From Helicobacter apodemus (GTDB taxonomy: Bacteria > Campylobacterota > Campylobacteria > Campylobacterales > Helicobacteraceae), in assembly GCF_000765745.2 (NCBI RefSeq), contig NZ_JRPC02000016.1, forward strand, positions 1 to 53,336: DNA of 53,336 nt. Direction: 5' to 3'. Below the pieces are notes generated by a model. That model did no database searches. It saw nothing but the letters and a program-made list of their open reading frames with translations, and was not told where the DNA came from. The translations under genes and the position numbers were made by a program. Positions 25,642 through 33,851 of the stretch are shown piece by piece; the stretch's first letter is position 1, and every line of letters starts with the position of its first letter.

Positions 25642-25670
25642 ATTATAATTAAAAAAAAATCTTTTGTCAA
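25642..25670 (-). promoter_or_regulatory. consensus vegetative promoter of groESL
   Basis: On the minus strand TTGACA (25665-25670) and TATAAT (25642-25647) are both perfect and separated by exactly 17 bases. A GCACTC immediately downstream (25635-25640) looks like one half of a CIRCE element (the HrcA site), but the matching GAGTGC half is not found at the right spacing. Confidence 0.8.
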
Positions 25671-25863
25671 TAACCTTAGTAAAAAAATTCATTTAAATTT
25701 AGTCTAATAAACTAAACATTAATAAGTGTATCTAACTAAATATGATAAAAACCTAGCATAATCTAGTATAAATTAATATTTTCAAATTTTTGTAAAGAAA
25801 ATAAAGCTATACTACTAGCAAATAAACACAATATTTTAACTGCAACAAAGTAAGGATTCATTT

Positions 25864-27033
25864 ATGTATTCATATTCAGACAGAATTAATAACCTCTCAG
25901 AATCTATTACCATAGCAATTAGCACATTAGCTAGAGATTTAAAAGCACAGGGTAAAGATATTCTTTCATTTTCTGCCGGAGAACCCGATTTTAATACACC
26001 ACAAGCCATTAGAGAGGAAGCTATAAAGGCTATCCAAGAAGGATTTACAAAATATACTGCTGTTTGTGGAATCCCAGAACTACTACAAGCTATTAGCGAC
26101 AAATTAAAAAGAGAGAATGATTTAAACTACACCACCAAAGAAATTATTGTAAGCAATGGAGCAAAACATTCCCTCTTTAATGTTATTGCAGCACTTATCC
26201 AAAAAGGCGATGAAGTCCTTATCCCCACCCCTTATTGGGTTACCTACCCAGAGCTTGTATCTTACAGCTTAGGGACAAATGTATTTTTGCAAACTACACA
26301 AGGAAATAATTTTAAAATCACTCCCCAACAATTAAAAGATTCCATCACTCCTAAAACTAAAATGCTGATTTTAACCACTCCTTCAAATCCTACAGGAATG
26401 CTCTATTCTAAAGAAGAATTACAAGCACTTGCTGAAGTCTTAAAAGGAACAAATATTTGGGTTATTAGTGATGAAATCTATGAAAAGCTTGTTTATAATG
26501 GTAGCTTCACCTCTACTGCAAGTATTAACTCTGATATGTTAGAGAGGACTATTACCATTAATGGATTAAGTAAATCTGTGGCTATGACAGGTTGGCGTAT
26601 AGGTTATTTAGCGTGCAAAGATAAAAAGCTATGCAAACTTATTGATAATCTCCAAAGTCAATCAACTTCTAATGTCTGCTCTATCACGCAAAGGGCTTCT
26701 ATAGCTGGGCTTGATGGGAGAGCGGATGAAGAAATCAAAAAAATGCGGTTAGCTTTTGAAGAAAGAAGGGATTTTGCTTGCAAAAAAATTAACGCTATTA
26801 AAGGATTAAATGTAAATACTCCAGATGGTGCTTTCTACCTCTTTGTGAATTGCTCAGAAATTGAATATGATTCTATGCATTTTTGCAAATCTTTGCTAGA
26901 AAAAGTTGGGGTTGCAGTTGTTCCAGGTATTGGATTTGGAATGGATGGATATTTTAGATTTTCTTTTGCTACGGATTTAAAAAGCATTGAAGAAGGTATT
27001 AAACGAATAGAAAGTTTCTGCAATTCCCATTAA
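25864..27033 (+). CDS. aspC: aspartate aminotransferase (class I)
   Basis: A 389-residue PLP-dependent aminotransferase, class I subgroup typified by AspB/AspC, which interconverts aspartate and 2-oxoglutarate with oxaloacetate and glutamate. Seen are the N-terminal SFSAGEPDFNTPQAI, SNGAKHSLFN, PTPYWVTYPE, TTPSNPTG, the cofactor-binding region VISDEIYEKLVY, and the Schiff-base lysine in INGLSKSVAMTGWRIGY near residue 239. The ATG at 25864 has TAAGGA upstream. It is divergent from groES across a 265-base regulatory gap and stands alone. Substrate preference within the subgroup cannot be read from the sequence. Confidence 0.92.
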   Translation: MYSYSDRINNLSESITIAISTLARDLKAQGKDILSFSAGEPDFNTPQAIREEAIKAIQEGFTKYTAVCGIPELLQAISDKLKRENDLNYTTKEIIVSNGAKHSLFNVIAALIQKGDEVLIPTPYWVTYPELVSYSLGTNVFLQTTQGNNFKITPQQLKDSITPKTKMLILTTPSNPTGMLYSKEELQALAEVLKGTNIWVISDEIYEKLVYNGSFTSTASINSDMLERTITINGLSKSVAMTGWRIGYLACKDKKLCKLIDNLQSQSTSNVCSITQRASIAGLDGRADEEIKKMRLAFEERRDFACKKINAIKGLNVNTPDGAFYLFVNCSEIEYDSMHFCKSLLEKVGVAVVPGIGFGMDGYFRFSFATDLKSIEEGIKRIESFCNSH

Positions 27034-27417
27034 AGCTAAAGCAACACATCTCTTTTAATACTAAAATTGATTGATTTATTAGGGATTATCAATATCTCTT
27101 TGCAGTCTATCCCAAATATACCCAAATAAAACTATTTTAACTTACCTCTATCTATAACTAATCTTAATAGTGATCTAAAATAATAATTAATAATCTAAGA
27201 ATCCAATTTATAACCCTATTTCTTGGGATAAACCAATCTCACCCTCTAAATGAATATTTTTTATAAGTTTCTAAAAGTAACATATAATTTATATATTGCT
27301 TTGTTGCTCTAAGATATTATAAACTTTAAAACAAATTGTATAGTATCCTATGGATGAAAATTAAGTTCAATTATAAATATAAAGTTAATTTTCACTAAAT
27401 CTTTAATAAGAAAGGAG
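27034..27417. other. non-coding gap upstream of aldehyde dehydrogenase
   Basis: I see no ORF, hairpin terminator or clear promoter in this 384-base AT-rich stretch. It presumably carries the control region of the aldehyde/alcohol dehydrogenase cluster that follows. Confidence 0.4.
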
Positions 27418-27423
27418 ATGAGT

Positions 27424-28932
27424 TTGAGTCAATATACAAAAATTTCAAATGTGTTTAAACAACAATACGAAAACTACATTGGCGGTCAATGGGTTCCACC
27501 AGTTGATGGAAAATACATTGAAAATAAAACGCCTATTTCTGGGGAAGTGCTTTGCAAAGTTCCACTATCAAGTGATAAAGATATAGAAAATGCTCTTGAT
27601 GCGGCACATAAAGCCAAAGATAAGTGGGCTAGCACAAGTCCTACGGAACGTTCTAGGATTTTATTAAAAATTGCTGATAGGATTGAAGAAAATCTTGATT
27701 TAATCGCCCACGCAGAAACTTGGGATAATGGCAAACCTATCCGTGAAACACTCAATGCAGATATACCTTTGAGTGCCGACCATTTTCGTTATTTTGCCGG
27801 TTGTTTGCGTGCTCAAGAAGGAAGCATTAGTGAAATTGATGAAAACACTATAGCCTATCATTTTCACGAACCTCTAGGAGTAGTTGGGCAAATCATTCCT
27901 TGGAACTTTCCTCTTTTAATGGCAGCTTGGAAACTTGCTCCTGCATTAGCGGCGGGAAATTGTGTAGTTATAAAACCAGCAAGCCCTACTCCAGCAAGTA
28001 TTTTAGTGCTTTTTGACATCATTGGCGATTTGCTTCCTGCAGGGGTAGTTAATATTGTTAATGGAAGTGGAGGAAAGATAGGGAAATCACTTGCAACAAA
28101 TCCAAAAATCGCTAAGGTAGCCTTTACAGGCTCTACAAGTGTTGGGCGGCAAATTATGCAGTTCGCTACAGAAAATATTATTCCTTGCACTTTAGAGCTT
28201 GGAGGTAAATCGCCTAATATTTTCTTTGAAGATGTTATGGCATATGAAGATGAATACCTAGATAAAGCCATTGAAGGACTTGTCCTTTTTGCCTTTAATC
28301 AAGGTGAGGTTTGCACTTGCCCAAGCCGAGCTTTAATCCACGAAAAAATTTATGATAAATTTATGGAAAAAGTCCTTAAACGAGTGGAAGCTATCAAAGT
28401 GGGGAATCCTTTAGACCCAAACACAATGATGGGTGCTCAAGTAGATGAAAAGCAAGTAGAAACTATTTTAAATTACATAAAAGTAGGAAAAGAAGAAGGT
28501 GCACAATGCCTTATTGGTGGTGAGAGAAATCAACTAAGTGGTGAATTATCCAAAGGTTGCTATATCAAGCCTACCATCTTTAAAGGACACAATAAAATGC
28601 GTATATTCCAAGAAGAGATTTTTGGTCCTGTTTTAGCTGTAACCACCTTTAAAGATGATAAAGAAGCCCTAGAGATTGCTAATGATACAATCTATGGTTT
28701 AGGAAGTGGCGTTTGGACACGTGATATTAATAGAGCTTATAGATTTGGACGAGGCATTCAAGCAGGGCGAGTTTGGACAAATTGTTATCACGCCTATCCT
28801 GCACACGCAGCATTTGGAGGCTATAAACAATCAGGAATTGGTAGAGAAACCCATAAAATGATGCTAGATCATTACCAACAAACTAAAAATATATTGGTAA
28901 ATTATTCTATCAATAAATTAGGTTTCTTTTAA
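27424..28932 (+). CDS. NAD-dependent aldehyde dehydrogenase
   Basis: A 502-residue aldehyde dehydrogenase of the AldB/ExaC type. AAAGGAG abuts the first ATG (27418) with no spacer but stands six bases before the TTG at 27424, so the TTG is the better start. Catalytic motifs are [23 protein letters not shown] (about 158-180), the Glu motif LELGGKSPN near 257, and the nucleophile Cys in [14 protein letters not shown] near 297. It opens a cluster with a zinc alcohol dehydrogenase, thiol peroxidase and DUF779. DUF779 commonly accompanies acetaldehyde-type dehydrogenases, so ethanol/acetaldehyde oxidation is the likely role. Confidence 0.92.
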   Translation: MSQYTKISNVFKQQYENYIGGQWVPPVDGKYIENKTPISGEVLCKVPLSSDKDIENALDAAHKAKDKWASTSPTERSRILLKIADRIEENLDLIAHAETWDNGKPIRETLNADIPLSADHFRYFAGCLRAQEGSISEIDENTIAYHFHEPLGVVGQIIPWNFPLLMAAWKLAPALAAGNCVVIKPASPTPASILVLFDIIGDLLPAGVVNIVNGSGGKIGKSLATNPKIAKVAFTGSTSVGRQIMQFATENIIPCTLELGGKSPNIFFEDVMAYEDEYLDKAIEGLVLFAFNQGEVCTCPSRALIHEKIYDKFMEKVLKRVEAIKVGNPLDPNTMMGAQVDEKQVETILNYIKVGKEEGAQCLIGGERNQLSGELSKGCYIKPTIFKGHNKMRIFQEEIFGPVLAVTTFKDDKEALEIANDTIYGLGSGVWTRDINRAYRFGRGIQAGRVWTNCYHAYPAHAAFGGYKQSGIGRETHKMMLDHYQQTKNILVNYSINKLGFF

Positions 28933-28943
28933 TAAAAACTAAA

Positions 28944-28967
28944 TTAATGGGAATTTAACCCCATTAA
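28944..28967 (+). repeat. intercistronic hairpin
   Basis: TTAATGGG and CCCATTAA form an 8-bp stem with an 8-base loop just after the aldehyde dehydrogenase stop. No T-run follows, so it is more likely an mRNA-processing or stabilising hairpin than a terminator. Confidence 0.4.
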
Positions 28968-28993
28968 ACAAAACTAAATTTAAGGAGTTTAAA

Positions 28994-30040
28994 ATGAGTA
29001 TCCCAAAAACTATGAAAGCAGCTGTATCTAAAGAATATGGAAAACCTCTTGTTATAGAGGAAGTTCCCGTTCCAAAACCGGGTAAAAATGAAATATTAGT
29101 AAAAATTGAAGCTTGCGGAGTTTGCCATACAGATTTGCACGCTTGCGATGGTGATTGGCCTGTAAAACCTAAAGCAAACCTTATCCCCGGACACGAAGGC
29201 GTTGGTAGAATCGTAGAATTAGGGGAAGGTGTAACGCATTTAAAAGTGGGCGATGTTGTTGGCATTCCTTGGCTTTATAGTGCTTGCGGACATTGTGAGC
29301 ATTGCTTTGGAGGATGGGAGACACTTTGCGAAAGTCAAGAAAATGGAGGATATTCTGTCAATGGTGGCTTTGCGGAATATGCTGTAGGGGCTGCGGATTA
29401 TGTTGGTATATTAGATAAAAATTTAAGCCATCAAGACTTAGTGAATATCGCCCCCATTCTTTGTGCAGGTGTAACTGTTTATAAAGGCTTAAAAATGACT
29501 GAAGCACGACCAGGAGAGTGGGTAACCATTTCTGGGATTGGTGGGTTAGGGCATGTGGCTGTGCAGTATGCTAAGGCAATGGGATTGCGTATTGCTGCTG
29601 TTGATGTCGCTGATGACAAACTTGAATTAGCAAAAAAATATGGAGCTGAAGTTGTAGCTAATGCAAAAACTGAAAATGTCGTTGAAAAAATACGCAATGC
29701 GACAGATGGAGGAACTCACGGAGTGCTAGTTACTGCTGTTTCCCCAAAAGCTTTTGAACAAGCTGTTGCGCTTACAAGAAGAGGCGGAACTGTCGCTATG
29801 AATGGTCTTCCTCCAGGAGAATTTCCTATTAGTATTTTCAATATGATTTTAAATGGAATCACAGTAAGGGGTTCTATTGTTGGGACAAGACTTGATTTAC
29901 AAGAAGCCATTAATTTTGCCCAAACTGGCAGAGTAAAAGCTCATGTTACTGCAACAAAACTAGAAAATGTCAATGAAGTCTTTGACAAAATGAGAAAAGG
30001 ACAAATTGATGGGAGAATGGTTTTAGATATGGCACAATAA
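28994..30040 (+). CDS. adhP: zinc-dependent alcohol dehydrogenase (AdhP type)
   Basis: A 348-residue medium-chain alcohol dehydrogenase. The catalytic zinc ligands lie in [16 protein letters not shown] (about 41-56) and LIPGHEGVG (His near 67). The structural zinc site is CGHCEHC plus WETLCE (about 98-113). The Rossmann motif [17 protein letters not shown] is near 178-194. The protein matches AdhP, which uses NAD(H) and prefers ethanol/acetaldehyde. TTTAAGGAG precedes ATG 28994. Between the aldehyde dehydrogenase and tpx, it probably supplies or removes acetaldehyde for its neighbour. Confidence 0.93.
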   Translation: MSIPKTMKAAVSKEYGKPLVIEEVPVPKPGKNEILVKIEACGVCHTDLHACDGDWPVKPKANLIPGHEGVGRIVELGEGVTHLKVGDVVGIPWLYSACGHCEHCFGGWETLCESQENGGYSVNGGFAEYAVGAADYVGILDKNLSHQDLVNIAPILCAGVTVYKGLKMTEARPGEWVTISGIGGLGHVAVQYAKAMGLRIAAVDVADDKLELAKKYGAEVVANAKTENVVEKIRNATDGGTHGVLVTAVSPKAFEQAVALTRRGGTVAMNGLPPGEFPISIFNMILNGITVRGSIVGTRLDLQEAINFAQTGRVKAHVTATKLENVNEVFDKMRKGQIDGRMVLDMAQ

Positions 30041-30042
30041 TG

Positions 30043-30068
30043 CCTTTTAGGTGATTTCACCTAAAAGG
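30043..30068 (+). terminator. hairpin after adhP
   Basis: CCTTTTAGGTG and CACCTAAAAGG form a perfect 11-bp stem with a four-base loop, starting two bases after the adhP stop. The tract after it is T-poor (TTAAATAAG), so termination may be partial. Confidence 0.55.
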
Positions 30069-30120
30069 TTAAATAAGATCGATAAAATCTTCAATCATTA
30101 TTTAAATAAAGGATAAACGA

Positions 30121-30624
30121 ATGACTATTAGTTTTCAAGGAGAAAAAGTATTTTTAAAAGGAAAACCCCTTAAAGTAGGTGAAAATGCCCCTGAAATAAC
30201 ACTTGTTAGTAAAGATTTTAGCGAAATTAAAGTTGGCGGCAAACAAGATAAAATACAAATTATTAGCGTTGTCCCAAGTCTTGATGGATCGGTTTGTTCT
30301 ATACAAGCAAAAAGATTCAATCAAGAAGCTACAAAACTTAAAGATTGCATAGTGTATATTGTAAGCATTGACACACCCTTTGCGATGGAGAGATTCTGTT
30401 TAGATGCTAATGCAAAAAATATCATCGTAGCTAGCGACTTCATAGATAAAACTTTTGGGGAAAAATATGGTTTAATACTTGCAAATTCTTTTCTTAAAGG
30501 AATGCTAACCCGTGCTGTTCTCATTGTTGATAAAGAAGGCAAATTAATCTATCAAGAAATATGCGAAGAACTTGGTCATGAGCCAAACTATCAAGCAGCT
30601 CTTAATAAAATAAATACGCTCTAA
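30121..30624 (+). CDS. tpx: thiol peroxidase
   Basis: A 167-residue atypical 2-Cys peroxiredoxin that reduces peroxides using thioredoxin. The peroxidatic cysteine is Cys59 in PSLDGSVCSIQAKRFN and the resolving cysteine is Cys93 in RFCLDANAKN. The usual Thr three residues before the active Cys is replaced by Gly, with Ser at the next position; I recall a similar GSVC in H. pylori Tpx, so this looks like a lineage trait. AAAGGAT precedes the ATG. It lies between adhP and the DUF779 gene, possibly protecting the dehydrogenases or responding to the same aldehyde stress. Confidence 0.92.
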   Translation: MTISFQGEKVFLKGKPLKVGENAPEITLVSKDFSEIKVGGKQDKIQIISVVPSLDGSVCSIQAKRFNQEATKLKDCIVYIVSIDTPFAMERFCLDANAKNIIVASDFIDKTFGEKYGLILANSFLKGMLTRAVLIVDKEGKLIYQEICEELGHEPNYQAALNKINTL

Positions 30625-30651
30625 GCTAAGTCTTAGTATCAAGGATAAAAA

Positions 30652-31014
30652 ATGGTTAAACGCGTAATTGCAACACAAAAAGCATTAAAATTAATTAAAA
30701 AACTCCAAGAGGAATATGGCGAAATTCTTTTTCATCAAAGTGGAGGTTGTTGTGATGGCTCTGTTCCATTATGTTACCAAAAAGGAGATTTTAAAGTTGG
30801 GGAGAATGATAGTTTTTTAGGATACATAGGTGAAGCTCCTTTTTACATTCATCATAGTCAATATGAATATTATAAACACACACAGCTTATTATCAATGCA
30901 AAAGAAGGAAATGGTAGCGAATATTCTTTAGAATATGGAAGTGGCGAAATGTTTGTTTTAGAGTTAAGGCTATTCAGTGATGAGGAAGTACAAGCATTAC
31001 AGACCACTTCTTAA
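30652..31014 (+). CDS. DUF779 family protein
   Basis: A 120-residue protein of family DUF779. The signature HQSGGCCDGSVPLCY sits near residues 29-43 and is followed by VGENDSFLGYIGEAPFYIHHSQYEYYKHTQLIINAKEG. The conserved Cys-Cys and His residues suggest metal binding. Genes of this family are usually next to aldehyde or alcohol dehydrogenases, as here, but the biochemical function is not established. AAGGAT precedes ATG 30652. It is last in the aldehyde-oxidation cluster. Confidence 0.9.
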   Translation: MVKRVIATQKALKLIKKLQEEYGEILFHQSGGCCDGSVPLCYQKGDFKVGENDSFLGYIGEAPFYIHHSQYEYYKHTQLIINAKEGNGSEYSLEYGSGEMFVLELRLFSDEEVQALQTTS

Positions 31015-31134
31015 TGCTATTTTGCAATTCAAACTTCCACTCCTTTCATTATCTCTATAAACTCAAAGAATCTATAAAATTTATAAAAACTTAAAAATCC
31101 TTTTTTAAATCACTACAATTATATAAATAAAAGT

Positions 31135-31153
31135 AATTATTATAATAATAATT
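31135..31153 (+). promoter_or_regulatory. Fur-box-like 19-bp palindrome
   Basis: AATTATTAT-A-ATAATAATT is a perfect 9-1-9 inverted repeat, the geometry of a Fur box. It lies 22 bases before a TATAAT and upstream of an iron-type TonB receptor. It agrees with the AT-only Fur boxes described in Helicobacter in layout, though not at every base. Confidence 0.55.
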
Positions 31154-31174
31154 TAATAAATCTTTTTGTATAAC

Positions 31175-31180
31175 TATAAT
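31175..31180 (+). promoter_or_regulatory. candidate -10 box abutting the heptamer array
   Basis: TATAAT ends exactly where the first TGCTTAA begins. If it is the active -10, the whole array is transcribed in the 5' UTR. If a more distal -10 such as TAATAAT after 31310 is used, the array lies upstream of or inside the promoter. Confidence 0.5.
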
Positions 31181-31310
31181 TGCTTAATGCTTAATGCTTA
31201 ATGCTTAATGCTTAATGCTTAATGCTTAATGCTTAATGCTTAATGCTTAATGCTTAATGCTTAATGCTTAATGCTTAATGCTTAATGCTTAATGCTTAAT
31301 GCTTAATGCT
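31181..31310 (+). repeat. heptanucleotide array, TGCTTAA x18 plus TGCT
   Basis: Eighteen perfect head-to-tail copies of TGCTTAA run from 31181 to 31306, followed by a partial TGCT. The array starts directly after a TATAAT and ends 34 bases before the TonB receptor ATG. A stop codon (TAA, 31324-31326) in the receptor frame separates it from the coding sequence, so copy-number change would act on transcription or mRNA, not on the protein. Confidence 0.95.
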
Positions 31311-31344
31311 AATAATAAATTATTAAACGAAGGAAAGAAAAGTT

Positions 31345-33459
31345 ATGTTAAAAGATTCTACTATTAAAATCACTTTGAGTTCTTTACTGCTATCCCAAGT
31401 CTTAGCAATGGGAGATTCAAAATATGTTTTAGATACTTCTGTCGTTAGCGCTTCGGGATTCTTACAAGATGTTAAAGACGCTCCTGCTACTATTAATGTT
31501 ATCTCCAAAGAAGAGCTATCTACTAAACCTTATCGTGATATAACAGAAGCCATTGCAGATATTCCTGGTGTAGATTTGTTTGCCTCTAAAGGAAAAACAG
31601 GAAATTATAATATTACGATGAGGGGTATCACAGGATATACACTTATATTAGTTGATGGCAGACGTCAAGGGGTTGGGGGTGAAGTAGGACCTAATGGATT
31701 TAATGAAATCTCTAATGCCTTTTTACCTCCGCTATCAGCAATTGAAAGAATAGAAGTTATAAAAGGTCCTATGTCTACCCTTTATGGCTCTGAAGCTTTA
31801 GGTGGAGTTATTAATATCATCACCAAAAAAGTTAGCAAAGAATGGGGATTAAATGTTCAAAGTGATGGCCTCTTTCATAATGATTCAAGCTGGGGAAATA
31901 GTTATTCTGCAAGCCTTTATGGAAGTGGTCCCTTAGCGGAAAATCTAGGATTAGCCTTGCGTTACCGACAATTTCACAGACAAGGTTCTAATGTTCAATA
32001 TACCAATTCTACAGGACAAATTGTCCCAGCCAATCAAGCACAGAGTCCAACAAGAGCTAATAACTTCAATGCTGGAGCAAAACTTACTTATCTCCCTACC
32101 CCAGAAGATACCATAGTCTTTGATATAGATTATTCTAAAAACTCTTATAACAACAAAAGTGGTCAATTAGGGACATTGACGAGTCCTTTGAATAGCGGTG
32201 GTTTAACAGGTGGATATACCCCCAAAATGAATGTTGATAAGATTGTAACTTATCTCACACACCAAGGAACTTATAATAATTTCAATCTTGATTCTGGACT
32301 TCAATACAATCGTGTTACTAATAATGGCAGAGAGGTCGTAGGACAGGCCACACAGAAAGATTTAGGGCATAATAGAGATATTAAGGCAGAGGATATTATT
32401 ATAGATACTAAGGCTATTATTCCCATAGGAGAGAGAAATATATTAAGTCTTGGTGGTGAATACAAATTAGAAAAAATGCGTGATAAGATTGCAACACCAA
32501 ATAAGTTTGACCAATATCTCTTAGCGGTTTTTGCCGAAGATGAATTTTCTATTTTAGAAAATCTTAACTTAACCTTAGGGGGAAGATACAATCGCCACGA
32601 GATTTTTGGAAACAACTTCTCCCCAAGGGGCTATTTAGTATTTAATCCTAATAAGGATTTAACACTTAAAGGAGGGGTAGCGACAGGATTTAAAGCTCCC
32701 TATGCTAACCGCTTAATCGCTGGAGAATATAATTATGGAGGACAAGGAAGATACCCTATTTATGGAAACCCTAATTTAAAAGAGGAAACTTCTATTAACT
32801 ATGAAGCCTCTGCTATCTATAATCAAGAAAACTATTATCTAAGCCTAACGGGATACTTTACAAAATTTAAAGATAAAATTTCTAGCACAAGATTTGAACA
32901 AAATCAAAATGTCCCAAGTATTGGAGTTTGCTCTGCACAGCGTTGCTTTCAAGCCATAAATCACGGAAAGGTAGATTATAAAGGGATAGAATTAGCAGCA
33001 GGCATTACTCCTGCACCAAATCTTAGCTTTGATCTTGCCTATACCTATACAGATAATAAAGTTAAAGAATCTGATACACAAAATGCCATAGGTAAGCCAG
33101 AGAGTGGCTCATTGAAACATAACTTAATGGGAAAGGCTACTTATAAAATCCTCAAAACTACTCCCTACCTCAAAGCAGAATATCAAGGGAATAGATTCAG
33201 AGATCCTAGCGAATATAGTAGCGTTAATCGATACTATAAAAATGTCTTTTTGCTCTCTTTAGGTTTAGGCTATGAAATTAATAAAGATTGGCATTTAAAT
33301 ATGGGGGTTTATAATTTACTTAACAAAAATTTCACTCAAGATTTCATAAAAACTACTTCAACTGATAGGAATGGTCAAGTTACTGAAACTTGGTATAATG
33401 CCTATAATCGCGTAGAAGAAGGCAGAAGGTATTGGCTCTCCTTAAGTGCAAATTTCTAA
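31345..33459 (+). CDS. TonB-dependent outer-membrane receptor (CfrA/FepA-like)
   Basis: A 704-residue outer-membrane receptor. It has a signal peptide (about 1-22), a plug domain with VKDAPATINVISKEEL, DIPGVDL, MRGITGYTLILVDGRRQG and the IERIEVIKGPMSTLYGSEALGGVINIITKK block (about 131-160), then a 22-strand barrel ending with a terminal aromatic Phe (YWLSLSANF). The length and plug resemble catecholate-siderophore receptors such as Campylobacter CfrA. The short predicted TonB box region near KYVLDTSVVSAS is plausible. It is probably iron-regulated (palindrome upstream) and expressed variably through the heptamer array. The actual ligand cannot be read from the sequence. Confidence 0.9.
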   Translation: MLKDSTIKITLSSLLLSQVLAMGDSKYVLDTSVVSASGFLQDVKDAPATINVISKEELSTKPYRDITEAIADIPGVDLFASKGKTGNYNITMRGITGYTLILVDGRRQGVGGEVGPNGFNEISNAFLPPLSAIERIEVIKGPMSTLYGSEALGGVINIITKKVSKEWGLNVQSDGLFHNDSSWGNSYSASLYGSGPLAENLGLALRYRQFHRQGSNVQYTNSTGQIVPANQAQSPTRANNFNAGAKLTYLPTPEDTIVFDIDYSKNSYNNKSGQLGTLTSPLNSGGLTGGYTPKMNVDKIVTYLTHQGTYNNFNLDSGLQYNRVTNNGREVVGQATQKDLGHNRDIKAEDIIIDTKAIIPIGERNILSLGGEYKLEKMRDKIATPNKFDQYLLAVFAEDEFSILENLNLTLGGRYNRHEIFGNNFSPRGYLVFNPNKDLTLKGGVATGFKAPYANRLIAGEYNYGGQGRYPIYGNPNLKEETSINYEASAIYNQENYYLSLTGYFTKFKDKISSTRFEQNQNVPSIGVCSAQRCFQAINHGKVDYKGIELAAGITPAPNLSFDLAYTYTDNKVKESDTQNAIGKPESGSLKHNLMGKATYKILKTTPYLKAEYQGNRFRDPSEYSSVNRYYKNVFLLSLGLGYEINKDWHLNMGVYNLLNKNFTQDFIKTTSTDRNGQVTETWYNAYNRVEEGRRYWLSLSANF

Positions 33460-33851
33460 ATAATAAAGATCTTCTTGTATAGAATTGAAAGAAAAAATTT
33501 CTTTCAATTCTATTTTAAACAACCTTTACTCCAAAGATAAATTAACACCCATACTTATTTTAATTAAAATAAAATTTTAGTGAAGTTTAATTGTATAAGT
33601 CATTTTTTGATAGAGCAATGTCATTTATGTTAATATCTCCAAAAACCCCATTAAAGCTTCTTTAGAAAAAGAATTAAAACTTAGTCTTAAAAACTTATCC
33701 CCTATTCCTAAAGGCAATTTATAATATTAACCTCTTCTTAAGGGTATTTGGTGATTGATTTAACACTCTCCCTTGATTACTAGAATTTACCTATTAAAGG
33801 TGCAGGTAAAATTAAGGAATCCCTAAAGAGAGATTCTAGTTTCAAAGGCTA
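33460..33851. other. non-coding gap with terminator and a possible coding scrap
   Basis: Apart from the receptor terminator at 33481-33511, the only structure is a short open frame on the plus strand at 33614-33724. It has no start codon and reads like protein (SNVIYVNISKNPIKASLEKE then LKLSLKNLSPIPKGNL). It may be the remains of a lost gene; I do not recognise it. Confidence 0.4.
33481..33511 (+). terminator. TonB receptor terminator
   Basis: AGAATTGAAAGAAA and TTTCTTTCAATTCT form a perfect 14-bp stem with a three-base loop, 21 bases after the receptor stop and followed by ATTTTAAAC. Confidence 0.75.

Larger units (their letters stand above)
31015..31344. other. regulatory gap upstream of the TonB receptor
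   Basis: This 330-base gap contains no ORF. From left to right it holds AT-rich DNA, a 19-base perfect palindrome (31135-31153), a TATAAT (31175-31180), the heptamer array (31181-31310) and the ribosome site AAGGAAAG (31330-31337). Confidence 0.8.

Noticed and set aside
25651-25659. A nine-base A run upstream of groES as a phase-variation tract.
   Set aside because: It lies inside the promoter spacer, is short, and AT runs of this size are common in this genome; fixed 17-base spacing argues for a normal promoter.
25599-25863. A full CIRCE operator upstream of groES.
   Set aside because: Only the GCACTC half is present; no GAGTGC partner nine bases away.
30290-30310. Possible selenocysteine or altered active site in thiol peroxidase because the usual Thr is missing.
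   Set aside because: The peroxidatic residue is an ordinary Cys codon and the GSVC variant is, as I recall, shared by H. pylori Tpx.
31181-31310. The heptamer array as a CRISPR array.
   Set aside because: Units are contiguous 7-mers without spacers.
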